Shown here in pieces: positions 21,608 to 28,615 of a DNA stretch of 29,799 nt. Source of the stretch: a virus; IMG/VR virus record IMGVR_UViG_3300034375_002172, positions 1 to 29,799 of that record; one strand, 5' to 3'. The first letter of the stretch is position 1. The number at the start of each line of letters is the position of its first letter. A program made the translations under genes and the position numbers. The notes beneath the pieces are model-generated. The model was not told the DNA's origin. It did not search any database and saw nothing but the letters and a program-made list of their open reading frames with translations.

Positions 21608-22039
21608 ATGGCAACCTTTGTTAAAATAAACGACTTCGTTGACTACGCAGTTGAGGCTATGAACTTGGGAAGTGATTCTCTTGTAATTGCTCTCTCAAAT
21701 ACAGCGCCGGGTTCTGAAAGTTCTAACCCAACTGCTGATGGTAATGGTATTTTAGGCAATGTAACTCAGATTAGTTACAGCAACTTGTCTTCAAGAAGCC
21801 TGACAAGAACTTCATCCAGCCAATCAGGTGGTGTTTATAAGCTTGTTCTTGCGGATCTAACGCTTACTGCGTCAGGCGGCTCTGTTGCTGCGTTCCGTTA
21901 TGTTTACATTTATAATGACACTGTAACAAATGACCCTCTTATTGGTTATTATGACTATGGTTCAAGCTTAACGCTCAACGATGGCGATACGTTTACTATC
22001 GACTTCAGCCCATCAAACGGTGTTATTCAGCTAACCTAA
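21608..22039 (+). CDS. Conserved phage structural protein, tail-associated (143 aa)
   Basis: AGGAGATAGAT before the ATG is a clear ribosome site, and a non-coding spacer of 57 bases precedes it. The protein is beta-rich: an N-terminal helix-strand region (ATFVKINDFVDYAVEAMNLG), a middle with LALSN-type strands, and FRYVYIYNDTVTNDPLIGYY followed by a DYG turn near the end. The last pattern (YNDTVTNDPLIG) is widespread in phage proteins lying before tail-fibre genes. It probably forms a small ring or collar at the tail tip, but the exact role is not known. Confidence 0.7.
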   Translation: MATFVKINDFVDYAVEAMNLGSDSLVIALSNTAPGSESSNPTADGNGILGNVTQISYSNLSSRSLTRTSSSQSGGVYKLVLADLTLTASGGSVAAFRYVYIYNDTVTNDPLIGYYDYGSSLTLNDGDTFTIDFSPSNGVIQLT

Positions 22040-22052
22040 TAAGGAGTAGCTT

Positions 22053-22514
22053 ATGGCTGTTCTTGTAAATAGGGCAAAGGTAGCAACCAGCACAACTGGG
22101 ACTGGCACAATTACGCTTGGCTCTGCGGAGGATGGATATCAAACCTTCGCAGATGCTGGCGTAGCAAATGGAGACGTTGTAAGGTACATTATAGAAGATG
22201 GCAGTAATTTTGAGATAGGCACAGGAACCTACACAGCTTCTGGAACTACTCTTACACGCACCGTAAGCGAAAGCAGCAACTCAAATAATGCTATTAATCT
22301 TAGCGGATCTGCTACTGTATTTATTGGTGCTACTGCACAAGATTTAAGCCCTTTGGGCGGCGGCTCTAATAAGGTTTTCTTTGAGAACGATACGAATGTA
22401 ACCGCTAACTATACGATTACTGATGGCAAGAATGCTATGTCTGCTGGCCCTATTACAATAGATAGCGGTGTTACGGTTACAGTTGGCACTGGTGAAACAT
22501 GGACGGTGGTTTAG
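22053..22514 (+). CDS. Tail fibre-type protein (153 aa)
   Basis: The protein starts NRAKVATSTTGTGTITLGSA after MAVLV and continues with YQTFADAGVANGDVVRYIIE and GTYTASGTTLTRTVSESSNS. This is a module I recall at the start of many marine phage tail fibres. The C-terminal part (NDTNVTANYTITDGKNAMSA, ending ETWTVV) is another standard fibre module. Elsewhere these modules belong to longer fibres. Here they form one short gene. All strands, no enzyme motif. A ribosome site AAGGAG lies upstream. Confidence 0.8.
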   Translation: MAVLVNRAKVATSTTGTGTITLGSAEDGYQTFADAGVANGDVVRYIIEDGSNFEIGTGTYTASGTTLTRTVSESSNSNNAINLSGSATVFIGATAQDLSPLGGGSNKVFFENDTNVTANYTITDGKNAMSAGPITIDSGVTVTVGTGETWTVV

Positions 22515-22943
22515 ATGGCATCAATTAAAATTCAAAGTAGTTCATCAGGTGGTGGCAGCATAACGCTTACCGCGCCTACTACTTCGTCTAATAGAACCGT
22601 AACGCTTCCTGATGCCGATGTAACTTTAGGCGCTCCATATGATCCTACGGGAACATTTCCAGCAAAAGCTTGGGTAAACATTAATGGAGCTAACGGCTCA
22701 ATTAGAGGTAATGGAAATGTTTCAAGTGTAACTGATAATGGGTCTTCACGCTTTACTGTTAATTATACTAATTCAATTTCTAGTGCTGATTGTTCTGTTA
22801 CGGCATCTGTATCTAATACATCGTACAGCTATTTAATGGGGGTTGACTTGTATTCTTTTGGTACAGCAAATTGTTCAGTAAGAACACATGACTATAATTC
22901 GTTACAAGATGTTACATACCTTTCTGTAACTGTTCACGTTTAA
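22515..22943 (+). CDS. Tail fibre tip protein A (142 aa)
   Basis: The gene begins on the base after the previous stop. The N-terminal module (SITLTAPTTSSNRTVTLPDA) is a common phage fibre attachment segment. The C-terminal domain (AKAWVNINGANGSIRGNGNV then SSVTDNGS) is a fibre-tip fold also present in the gene at 23357 (ARAWVNFNGSG...). The strand-rich C-terminus ending TYLSVTVHV would be the host-contacting part. Direct host binding is inference from family context. Confidence 0.75.
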   Translation: MASIKIQSSSSGGGSITLTAPTTSSNRTVTLPDADVTLGAPYDPTGTFPAKAWVNINGANGSIRGNGNVSSVTDNGSSRFTVNYTNSISSADCSVTASVSNTSYSYLMGVDLYSFGTANCSVRTHDYNSLQDVTYLSVTVHV

Positions 22944-22967
22944 TGCGTTATAACTAGGAGATTAAAA

Positions 22968-23360
22968 ATGACAAAATATCGTGTTATCTTTGATGATCCT
23001 GATGCTCTTGATGAGCCTACCAAGGTGCTTGTGCCTTCACAAAATTGGCTAGACGAAGCTATGTCTGGTGGGTTGCCCCCTATCTGGGTGTATTGGCAGC
23101 TTCAAGATGATGAGCAGCAAGCTATTAAAGAAGGGCGTCATAGCACGTTTCGACATGATCCAGACAAACATGCTTTGCAATGGACTGCGCCTCGCATTGG
23201 GCCTCTAACGGAAGAGGAAGCTATGGAATATTTGTGTATGAAAGACTTACCTCGCAAGTGCTGGGCAGAAGAACACAACCGCCCAATGTTCAAGATTGTA
23301 CGCACAGAAGAAGTGCCAAGCGATAGGCAGTTTCGCAATGCTTGGGAGATGGCAGCATGA
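22968..23360 (+). CDS. Tail fibre chaperone-like protein, probably truncated (130 aa)
   Basis: AGGAG lies seven bases before the ATG. The protein is acidic and Trp-rich (QNWLDEAM, PPIWVYWQLQDDEQQAI). It ends with EEVPSDRQFRNAWEMAA. The motif P(S/A)(D/E)R.FR(N/D).WE also occurs near the start of the gene at 23740, where it is followed by a long helix. Here the protein stops right after the motif, at the ATGA junction with the next fibre-tip gene. It looks like the front of a chaperone whose helical C-terminus was lost or moved by recombination. Confidence 0.6.
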   Translation: MTKYRVIFDDPDALDEPTKVLVPSQNWLDEAMSGGLPPIWVYWQLQDDEQQAIKEGRHSTFRHDPDKHALQWTAPRIGPLTEEEAMEYLCMKDLPRKCWAEEHNRPMFKIVRTEEVPSDRQFRNAWEMAA

Positions 23361-23719
23361 GCACTATTAAGGTTAATGCGCTGCAAGATACAAGCGGTAA
23401 TGGATATTACCCTGCTAGGGCTTGGGTAAACTTTAACGGCTCTGGAACTGTAGCTATACGCAATGACGAAAATGTTGCTTCTATAACTGATAGTGGAACA
23501 GGTGGTTATATCGTAAATTTTTCAAACAATCTTTCAACTGCAACCTACTCTGCTTTATCTACATGGGGGGGGAACCAGTTGGGTGGCGCTCAATACGGCA
23601 GCGGCATAGGCAATTATAATTTTAATGTCTCGATCCTTACTACGGGCTGTAGGGTTGTAGGTGGAGCTGGTTCTAGTGCTGATGACATTCCATATTTATG
23701 TTTTGCAGCGCATGATTAG
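23357..23719 (+). CDS. Tail fibre tip protein B (120 aa), paralogue of tip A
   Basis: The start is the ATG at 23357 in an ATGA overlap. An upstream in-frame ATG at 23342 lies inside the previous gene and lacks a site. The N-terminus MSTIKVNALQDTSGNG is a known fibre module, different from that of tip A. The next part, PARAWVNFNGSGTVAIRNDE followed by NVASITDSGTGGY, is clearly related to tip A (PAKAWVNINGANGSIRGNGN). The remainder is Gly/Tyr-rich and divergent. Two related tips behind different attachment modules suggest mosaic exchange. Confidence 0.72.
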   Translation: MSTIKVNALQDTSGNGYYPARAWVNFNGSGTVAIRNDENVASITDSGTGGYIVNFSNNLSTATYSALSTWGGNQLGGAQYGSGIGNYNFNVSILTTGCRVVGGAGSSADDIPYLCFAAHD

Positions 23720-23739
23720 TATTTTAAAGGAGTAAACAA

Positions 23740-24096
23740 ATGACAACTTTTATTAAAATAGGCGCAACATCTTATAACGCTGCTGATTATACAATCCCAG
23801 CGGAGCGCACGTTTCGTGATGGATGGGAAGCCAATACAGATACAAATGTAATCTCTGTTAATATGGCAAAGGCCAAGGATATTTGGCGCGATAAGATACG
23901 CGCAGCTAGGATTGAACCGCTGGCTGCTTTGGACACTGCGTTTATGAAGGCGCAAGAAACAAGCGCAAGCACAACTCAGATTGTAGCTGACAAGCAAGCA
24001 CTGCGTGATGCCCCTGCATTATCAAGCATTGATAACGCCACAACGCCTGATGAGCTAAAAGCCATCCAGCCAATCCCAAATATAACGGTGGAATAA
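23740..24096 (+). CDS. Tail fibre assembly chaperone-like protein (118 aa)
   Basis: AAAGGAG before the ATG is the strongest ribosome site in this stretch. The protein has a short beta start (TTFIKIGATSYNAADY), then IPAERTFRDGWEAN and a helix with MAKAKDIWRDKIRAARIEPL and DTAFMKAQETSAS. It ends with a helix and a Pro-rich tail. The pattern (R.FR..W, then M.KA..I.RD.IR..R...L..LD..F..A) is that of phage tail-assembly/fibre chaperone proteins common in marine phages. It would assist folding of a neighbouring tip. Confidence 0.65.
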   Translation: MTTFIKIGATSYNAADYTIPAERTFRDGWEANTDTNVISVNMAKAKDIWRDKIRAARIEPLAALDTAFMKAQETSASTTQIVADKQALRDAPALSSIDNATTPDELKAIQPIPNITVE

Positions 24097-24636
24097 ATGA
24101 CTAGCGTAATTCGTGGCAGTGATAATTTTGACAGTGGAGTTTCGGCAACTGTTGGTTTTACTACAGTAACTGATACTCAAAGTAGCTCGTTTACTAAACC
24201 AAACGATGCCTATGACCTTGAAAGTACTTTTTTTGGTGATAGTTTTTTTAACGAAGTAAGTGGAGTGCCTAGTTCTAGTTATGAGGTAATGGCAGGAAGT
24301 GCCCAATCATCATCCACATTATTCAATGTAACTTTTACTATATCAAGTGCTAGTACGCACACGAGAAGAGAAAGTTATTGGGGTGATCTTTTATTAGTGG
24401 GTAAGAAAAACACTGTAACTAATAAGTCTATGGCATTTTACAATATGGCTAACGGTTGGCCAAACCAAACTATTTTTCCAGTATCATATGCCACTGGTGT
24501 TATAATATTAAATGTAAATGAACAATTATGTATATGGGCTTCAGATGTTTACGGAGGAGGAGGGATATATAACTCTAATCTTGTACTCGCAAGCGGTGCT
24601 TCCACTATAGTAAGTAAAAAACTAAGTTTATCGTAA
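24097..24636 (+). CDS. Tail fibre tip protein C (179 aa)
   Basis: The ATG follows the previous stop directly. The N-terminus TSVIRGSDNFDSGVSATVGF is a widespread phage fibre segment. The rest is Ser/Thr/Gly-rich beta sequence, with no similarity to tips A and B that I can see by eye. It contains ESYWGDLLLVGKKNT and a Tyr/Gly patch (ASDVYGGGGIYNS). It is probably a receptor-contact domain served by the chaperone-like gene that follows it. The exact fold is not recognised. Confidence 0.65.
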   Translation: MTSVIRGSDNFDSGVSATVGFTTVTDTQSSSFTKPNDAYDLESTFFGDSFFNEVSGVPSSSYEVMAGSAQSSSTLFNVTFTISSASTHTRRESYWGDLLLVGKKNTVTNKSMAFYNMANGWPNQTIFPVSYATGVIILNVNEQLCIWASDVYGGGGIYNSNLVLASGASTIVSKKLSLS

Positions 24637-24648
24637 AAAGGTATTACT

Positions 24649-24828
24649 ATGATAACTGAAAAACAAGTGCGGGAATACAGAGACACCTTTTTGCTCGAAA
24701 CAGATTGGTGGGCTGTATCAGATCGTACAATGACAGATGCCCAAACAGCTTATCGTCAAGCTTTGCGCGATATCCCAGCGCAATCAGACTTTCCAGACAA
24801 TGTGACTTGGCCCACTAAACCGGAGTAA
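24649..24828 (+). CDS. Short tail fibre chaperone-like protein (59 aa)
   Basis: A frame of 59 residues begins at ATG 24649 after AAAAAGG. It has TEKQVREYRDTFLLETDWWA, then SDRTMTDAQTAYRQALRDIP, AQSDFP and VTWPTKPE. This is the compact 'R..L..TDW......YRQALRD...Q..FP..V.WP..P' signature of small tail-fibre assembly proteins (DUF4376/Caudo_TAP-like). The match is strong for its size. It stands between tip C and the repeat-fibre gene, so either could be its client. Confidence 0.75.
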   Translation: MITEKQVREYRDTFLLETDWWAVSDRTMTDAQTAYRQALRDIPAQSDFPDNVTWPTKPE

Positions 24829-24831
24829 TAG

Positions 24832-26610
24832 ATGTTAGGTTTTTCCCCACTAGCTTCTGCGCCACTAGCGGATAGTGGGGTTACATCTGTTGACTATGCT
24901 TTAACGGCAGATGCTGGGAGCTTTGCGCTTACGGGGCAGACTGCGGATCTTAACGTAGGTTACAATCTTTCTGCAAATGCTAGGCTGTCTACTTTTCAGT
25001 TTAAAGACGCTGACTTTGTTAAAGCGTTAAATGTTGCAGCGGGAACAGGCAGCTTTACAGTCACGGGTCAAACTGTTGCTCTTAATAAAGCTGTAAACTT
25101 AGCGGGTGGCGCAGGATCTTTTGCTCTTACGGGGCAAGCCGCTGATTTCGCTAAGGCTTTAAATGTAAGCGGTGGAACAGGCAGCTTTACGCTTACTGGG
25201 CAAGACGCTGGCATTTTAATCGGAGAAATCTTTGAGACAGGAGCCTTTGCGCTTACTGGTCAGACGGTCGGCCTTAATAAAGCTGTTGTTATGTCAGCAG
25301 CGACAGGCAGTTTTGCAGCCACAGGACAAGCAGTTGATTTAAATAAAGCAGTAAAAGTTTCTGGTGGCACAGGTAGTTTTGTACTGACAGGCCAGACGGT
25401 TACATTTGGTAATGCTTACTTGTTGGCCGCAGCTACTGGATCGTTTGCTCTTACTGGCAGCGCGGTAGACTTTGGCATTGGTGAAGCATTTGGAACGGGG
25501 AGCTTTGCGCTTACGGGTCAAGGCATTAATATTAATAAGGCTGTCCGTATCTCAGCAGATGCTGGCAGCTTTGCTTTGTCTGGACAGGCGGCTGTGCTTG
25601 ATCCAAACTTTGGCAACAAAATTATTGCACAAGTCGGAAGCTTTGCTCTCACAGGACAAACTGCACAGATAACAAAAACAATGTCTGTTGATTTGGGTGC
25701 AGGATCTTTTGCGCTGACGGGTCAAGCGGCAAGTATTGCAGCAGGTAGGTTGCTTACAGCAAGCACAGGATCGTTTAGTTTATCTGGGCAAGCGGTAGAT
25801 TTTAACAAGCAGCTTAATGTAAGCGCAGCAACAGGATCGTTTACGCTCACTGGTCAGAGTGTAAGCTTTGTTGCTGGTGCGCTGATTGCTGCTGGTACTG
25901 GTACGTTTGCAACGAGCGGCCAAGATGTAAGCATTGCTGTTGCTAGATTGCTTGAAGCTAGCGCGGGATCGTTTGGATTAACTGGTCAGGCTGTTACGAT
26001 AAACCGCACAGTAAAAATGACTGCTGATGTCGGTGCGTTTATTCTGACTGGTCAAGATGCTGGCGTACTTATCGGCGAGATCTTTGAGACTGGTGGTTTT
26101 AGTTTATCTGGGCAAGCTGTTGGTTTAAACAAGGCTGTAAAACTATCGGCTGGTACTGGTTCGTTTGCTTTGACAGGGCAAGATGTTTCTATTGTTGCTG
26201 GCGCAAGGCTTGTTGCTGATGCAGGATCGTTTGCTCTTACGGGGCAAGATGTATCTATTAAAAGATCTATAACTGAAAGCTTTGGCGCGGGTTCGTTTGC
26301 CTTAACTGGTCAAGATGCTGGCTTAGCTCAAGCTAGAAACTATAATCTTACAGCAAGTCATGCTTCGTTTGCTCTGACTGGGCAAAGCGTTGTCTTTATA
26401 AACGGCAAGTCAATTGTTGCAGATGTCGGAAGCTTTGCCTTAACAGGACAGGATTCTTCTCTAATTTATATTAAGGCTATTGTTGCTAACCCAGATATAG
26501 ATGTCGCTACTGAAGCAATAATTTATAACTCTACTTCTCAGGTTTTAATAACAACAAGCTTCAATGATGTTATTCTTCATGAAGATATAGTGTTTGCAAA
26601 TGTAGCTTAA
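24832..26610 (+). CDS. GSFALTGQ-repeat fibre protein (592 aa)
   Basis: The start MLGFSPLASAPLADSG is a common marine phage virion-protein N-terminus. From residue 29 to about 540 the protein is about 23 copies of a unit near 22 residues long with consensus GSFALTGQ, then two variable hydrophobic strands (for example AVDLNKAVKVSGGT). A degenerate extra copy lies between units 1 and 2. Each unit is likely a pair of strands with a turn, so the whole may form a long beta-solenoid or trimeric fibre shaft. The last 50 residues (ANPDIDVATEAIIYNSTS onward) are non-repetitive and could be a tip. A role in host contact is inference. Confidence 0.8.
   Translation: MLGFSPLASAPLADSGVTSVDYALTADAGSFALTGQTADLNVGYNLSANARLSTFQFKDADFVKALNVAAGTGSFTVTGQTVALNKAVNLAGGAGSFALTGQAADFAKALNVSGGTGSFTLTGQDAGILIGEIFETGAFALTGQTVGLNKAVVMSAATGSFAATGQAVDLNKAVKVSGGTGSFVLTGQTVTFGNAYLLAAATGSFALTGSAVDFGIGEAFGTGSFALTGQGININKAVRISADAGSFALSGQAAVLDPNFGNKIIAQVGSFALTGQTAQITKTMSVDLGAGSFALTGQAASIAAGRLLTASTGSFSLSGQAVDFNKQLNVSAATGSFTLTGQSVSFVAGALIAAGTGTFATSGQDVSIAVARLLEASAGSFGLTGQAVTINRTVKMTADVGAFILTGQDAGVLIGEIFETGGFSLSGQAVGLNKAVKLSAGTGSFALTGQDVSIVAGARLVADAGSFALTGQDVSIKRSITESFGAGSFALTGQDAGLAQARNYNLTASHASFALTGQSVVFINGKSIVADVGSFALTGQDSSLIYIKAIVANPDIDVATEAIIYNSTSQVLITTSFNDVILHEDIVFANVA
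24910..26460 (+). repeat. About 23 tandem repeats of a ~66-base coding unit
   Basis: The protein motif G(S/A/T/G)F..(T/S)GQ recurs with an average period of about 22 codons. DNA copies vary in synonymous sites (for example ACGGGGCAG, ACTGGTCAA, ACAGGACAG), so protein sequence is held while codons drift. Confidence 0.85.
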
Positions 26611-26642
26611 ACTATTGTAGTTAAGAGAAAAGGACTGAGGTT

Positions 26643-26966
26643 ATGACATTTTACATAAAGCAAAATGATACAAGGCCCATCTTGTCAGCCACTCTAGTTA
26701 ATAGTGATGGTAGTGTGCCAGACTTAACTGGCTCTACTGTTGTGTTTAAGATGAGAAAATTAGGTGAATCTTCAGCTAAAGTAGATGCGGCTGCTGCTGT
26801 AACTGGGGCAACAACAGGCGATATCCAGTACACTTGGATTGCAACTAACACAGATACTGTTGGAAGTTATGAAGGCGAGATTCAAGTTACCTTTGCTGGT
26901 GGTGGGGTGCAGACTTATCCAAATAGTAGATACATAGAAATAGAAATTGTGGATGACATAGCATGA
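26643..26966 (+). CDS. BppU N-terminal-like baseplate/fibre adaptor protein (107 aa)
   Basis: The sequence has FYIKQNDTRPILSATLVNSD, then PDLTGSTVVFKMRK, GDIQYTWIATNTDTVGSYEG, and a final IEIEIVDD strand. This is the beta-sandwich pattern of BppU N-terminal-type domains, which attach receptor-binding proteins to a baseplate in siphoviruses. They are also found as short stand-alone proteins in marine phages. In a short-tailed phage it may anchor a fibre. AAGGACTGAGG precedes the ATG. It overlaps the next gene by ATGA. Confidence 0.7.
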   Translation: MTFYIKQNDTRPILSATLVNSDGSVPDLTGSTVVFKMRKLGESSAKVDAAAAVTGATTGDIQYTWIATNTDTVGSYEGEIQVTFAGGGVQTYPNSRYIEIEIVDDIA

Positions 26967-27154
26967 CTAAACAAACTGTTGCCTCTGCACATAATAGAAT
27001 TGACGCTGTTGAGAAGCAGTTAATAGCTATGAAGACTGAGATGGATATCCAATTCAAAGATTTGTTTAATCGTGTAAAGCGGCTTGAAGCTATTATGATT
27101 GCAACTAGTGCATTCATTATTGCTTTGCTTTTGCGAATGAACATGATGAGCTAA
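26963..27154 (+). CDS. XhlA-like coiled-coil membrane protein (63 aa)
   Basis: The N-terminal two-thirds form a heptad-type helix (HNRIDAVEKQLIAMKTEMDI continuing through FKDLFNRVKRLE). One hydrophobic segment (AIMIATSAFIIALLLRM) at about residues 43-59 follows. This layout matches XhlA-type proteins, which sit on the inner membrane and work with holin and endolysin in lysis. It is the first gene of the lysis cassette and starts in an ATGA overlap with the adaptor gene. Confidence 0.6.
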   Translation: MTKQTVASAHNRIDAVEKQLIAMKTEMDIQFKDLFNRVKRLEAIMIATSAFIIALLLRMNMMS

Positions 27155-27157
27155 GTC

Positions 27158-27619
27158 ATGTTAGCTGAGTTAGCCGCAGCCAACGCAGCTTATTCCACAA
27201 TTAAAAAGTTTGTATCTAATGGCAAAGAAGTTAGTGACTTTCTTTCGCCTCTTAAAAATCTTGTTGGCGCAGAAGAAGATCTAAGGGCAAGGGGCAATCG
27301 TAAGAAAGACGGTTTGTTTTCTAAAGTTATGGGCAAGTCTGCTGATGACTTTGATGAGTTCATTGCTTTGCAACAGATACAAGAGCAACGAAAAGAATTA
27401 GAATCTATTTGTCGTTTGTATGGCAAGCCCGGCACTTGGGATTCTTTCTTGGCTTTTGAGGCTAAGATGCGCGTTCAGCGAAAGAAAGAAGCTGAACAAA
27501 GGCAGAAGCAAATAGCTGCTACAATTAAATATATTTCTTGGGGCGTAATTGCTTCGTTAAGTATTGGCGGCTTTGCTGTTCTATATTTCTTAACTGAATT
27601 TTTGAAAGGGATGAAATGA
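27158..27619 (+). CDS. Lysis-cassette protein with C-terminal membrane helix (153 aa)
   Basis: The protein has an N-terminal helical region (LAELAAANAAYSTIKKFVSN), a charged middle (AEEDLRARGNRKKDGLFSKV), a coiled-coil-like part (EFIALQQIQEQRKELESI), and a hydrophobic helix near the end (WGVIASLSIGGFAVLYFL). I recall similar proteins with the 'IKK....GKEVSDF..PL' start in marine podoviruses near lysis genes, without known function. It could be an Rz/spanin-like or regulator protein. The membrane helix is at the C-terminus rather than the N-terminus, so a classical i-spanin is unlikely. Confidence 0.6.
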   Translation: MLAELAAANAAYSTIKKFVSNGKEVSDFLSPLKNLVGAEEDLRARGNRKKDGLFSKVMGKSADDFDEFIALQQIQEQRKELESICRLYGKPGTWDSFLAFEAKMRVQRKKEAEQRQKQIAATIKYISWGVIASLSIGGFAVLYFLTEFLKGMK

Positions 27620-27822
27620 CAATAGCTATGGAAAAGATATTGGCATGGAAGATAATGCCGCGTGTTATGATGCTAGTTATGACTGTTATGTATATACGTG
27701 TTATAGAATGGTTTATGTCTTTGCCGCAGGATGTGGTTAGCACACAGGCTACCGCGCTTACAGCAACGGTTACGGGCGCTCTAACAGGTGCGTTTGCAGT
27801 ATGGGTAGGATCTGAGAAATGA
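27616..27822 (+). CDS. Small two-helix membrane protein, candidate holin (68 aa)
   Basis: Two hydrophobic segments are visible. The first is IMPRVMMLVMTVMYIRVIEW and the second, with a short turn between, is ATVTGALTGAFAVWVG. They are followed by the charged end SEK. The small size, two membrane helices and position just before the 3-TM holin and endolysin suggest a class II-type holin or antiholin. The pattern 'MPR.MM..M......EWFM.LP......Q......VTGALTGAFAVW' is one I recall among marine podoviruses. It starts in an ATGA overlap and ends in one. Confidence 0.6.
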   Translation: MTIAMEKILAWKIMPRVMMLVMTVMYIRVIEWFMSLPQDVVSTQATALTATVTGALTGAFAVWVGSEK

Positions 27823-28163
27823 TTGGTCAGATTATAGGTGCAGTTGGTGGGCTAGCTACCAGTTATTTAGACGGTAAGGCTGCTGTCCAGAAAGCTAATG
27901 CAGAGATCAAGCTCAAGCAAGCTACTGGTGAGATGGACTGGGAGCAGTCAGCTATAGAAGCATCGAAGGATTCTTGGAAAGATGAGCTATGGACTATAGT
28001 TTTTGTAGCTATTCTTTGCATGAACTTTATTCCTTCTATGCAGGAAGTAATGGCTATTGGGTTTGCTAACTTAGAAACCACACCGCTCTGGGTGCAGTGG
28101 GGAATGTATGCCTCAATAGCAGCCAGCTTTGGTATCCGTACAATGAAGGGGTTAAAGAAATGA
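27819..28163 (+). CDS. Holin, 3-TM type (114 aa)
   Basis: This protein fits the 'holin of 3TMs' family (GTA/HP1-like). It has an N-terminal Gly-rich hydrophobic segment (IGQIIGAVGGLATSYLDG), a charged linker (AAVQKANAEIKLKQATGEMD), and DSWKDELWTIVFVAILCMNF into a central membrane helix. A last hydrophobic helix (WGMYASIAASFGIRTMKGLK) follows. The DSWKDE segment before the second helix is typical of this family. Holins open the inner membrane so that endolysin reaches the cell wall. It is joined to the endolysin gene by ATGA. Confidence 0.75.
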   Translation: MIGQIIGAVGGLATSYLDGKAAVQKANAEIKLKQATGEMDWEQSAIEASKDSWKDELWTIVFVAILCMNFIPSMQEVMAIGFANLETTPLWVQWGMYASIAASFGIRTMKGLKK

Positions 28164-28615
28164 GTTTTAAATTATCGCAGCGCAGCCTTGATAGAATGCA
28201 GGGCATAGATGAGCGCATGATTTCTGTAGTTAAGTTTGCAATCACAGCAACTAAGACAGACTTTGGTGTTATTCAAGGCATGCGTACTCTTGAAATGCAG
28301 AAGGCATTAGTAGCCAAGGGCGCTAGTCAGACTATGAAGTCAAAGCATTTAGATGGATTGGCTGTTGATCTGATGGCTTACATTGAGGGCCGTGGTTCTT
28401 GGGAGCTTAATCTGTATGACGATTTGGCTGACGCCATGAAGGAAGGCGCTGAAGCTGCTGGTGTTGCTGTGCGCTGGGGTGCTGCTTGGCATGTGCCTGA
28501 CATCCGTAAGTGGGAAGGTACTATGGAAGAGGCTATGAATGCTTATGTTGATAGGCGAAGAGAGCAAGGGCGAAGGCCATTCATTGATGGCCCTCACTTT
28601 GAGTTAATGCTTTAG
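28160..28615 (+). CDS. Endolysin: M15-type L-Ala-D-Glu peptidase (151 aa)
   Basis: The start is the ATG at 28160 in an ATGA overlap. An upstream in-frame start at 28097 would sit inside the holin gene. The product is a zinc M15 peptidase that cuts the peptide stem of peptidoglycan. The zinc ligands are in SKHLDGLAVD (His63, Asp70) and GPHFEL (His146), with Asp143 as likely catalytic residue. RWGAAW at 105-110 is the usual substrate-side motif. No signal peptide is seen, so export depends on the holin. The last 12 bases overlap the end of the opposite-strand gene. Confidence 0.88.
   Translation: MSFKLSQRSLDRMQGIDERMISVVKFAITATKTDFGVIQGMRTLEMQKALVAKGASQTMKSKHLDGLAVDLMAYIEGRGSWELNLYDDLADAMKEGAEAAGVAVRWGAAWHVPDIRKWEGTMEEAMNAYVDRRREQGRRPFIDGPHFELML

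Noticed and set aside
24832-26610. CRISPR array or DNA-level tandem repeat as cause of the periodic signal
   Set aside because: Repeats are conserved as protein, vary at synonymous sites, and keep one open frame, so this is a repeat protein gene.
21608-26610. A diversity-generating retroelement at the fibre genes
   Set aside because: No reverse transcriptase and no template/variable repeat pair with A-specific differences are visible in the window.
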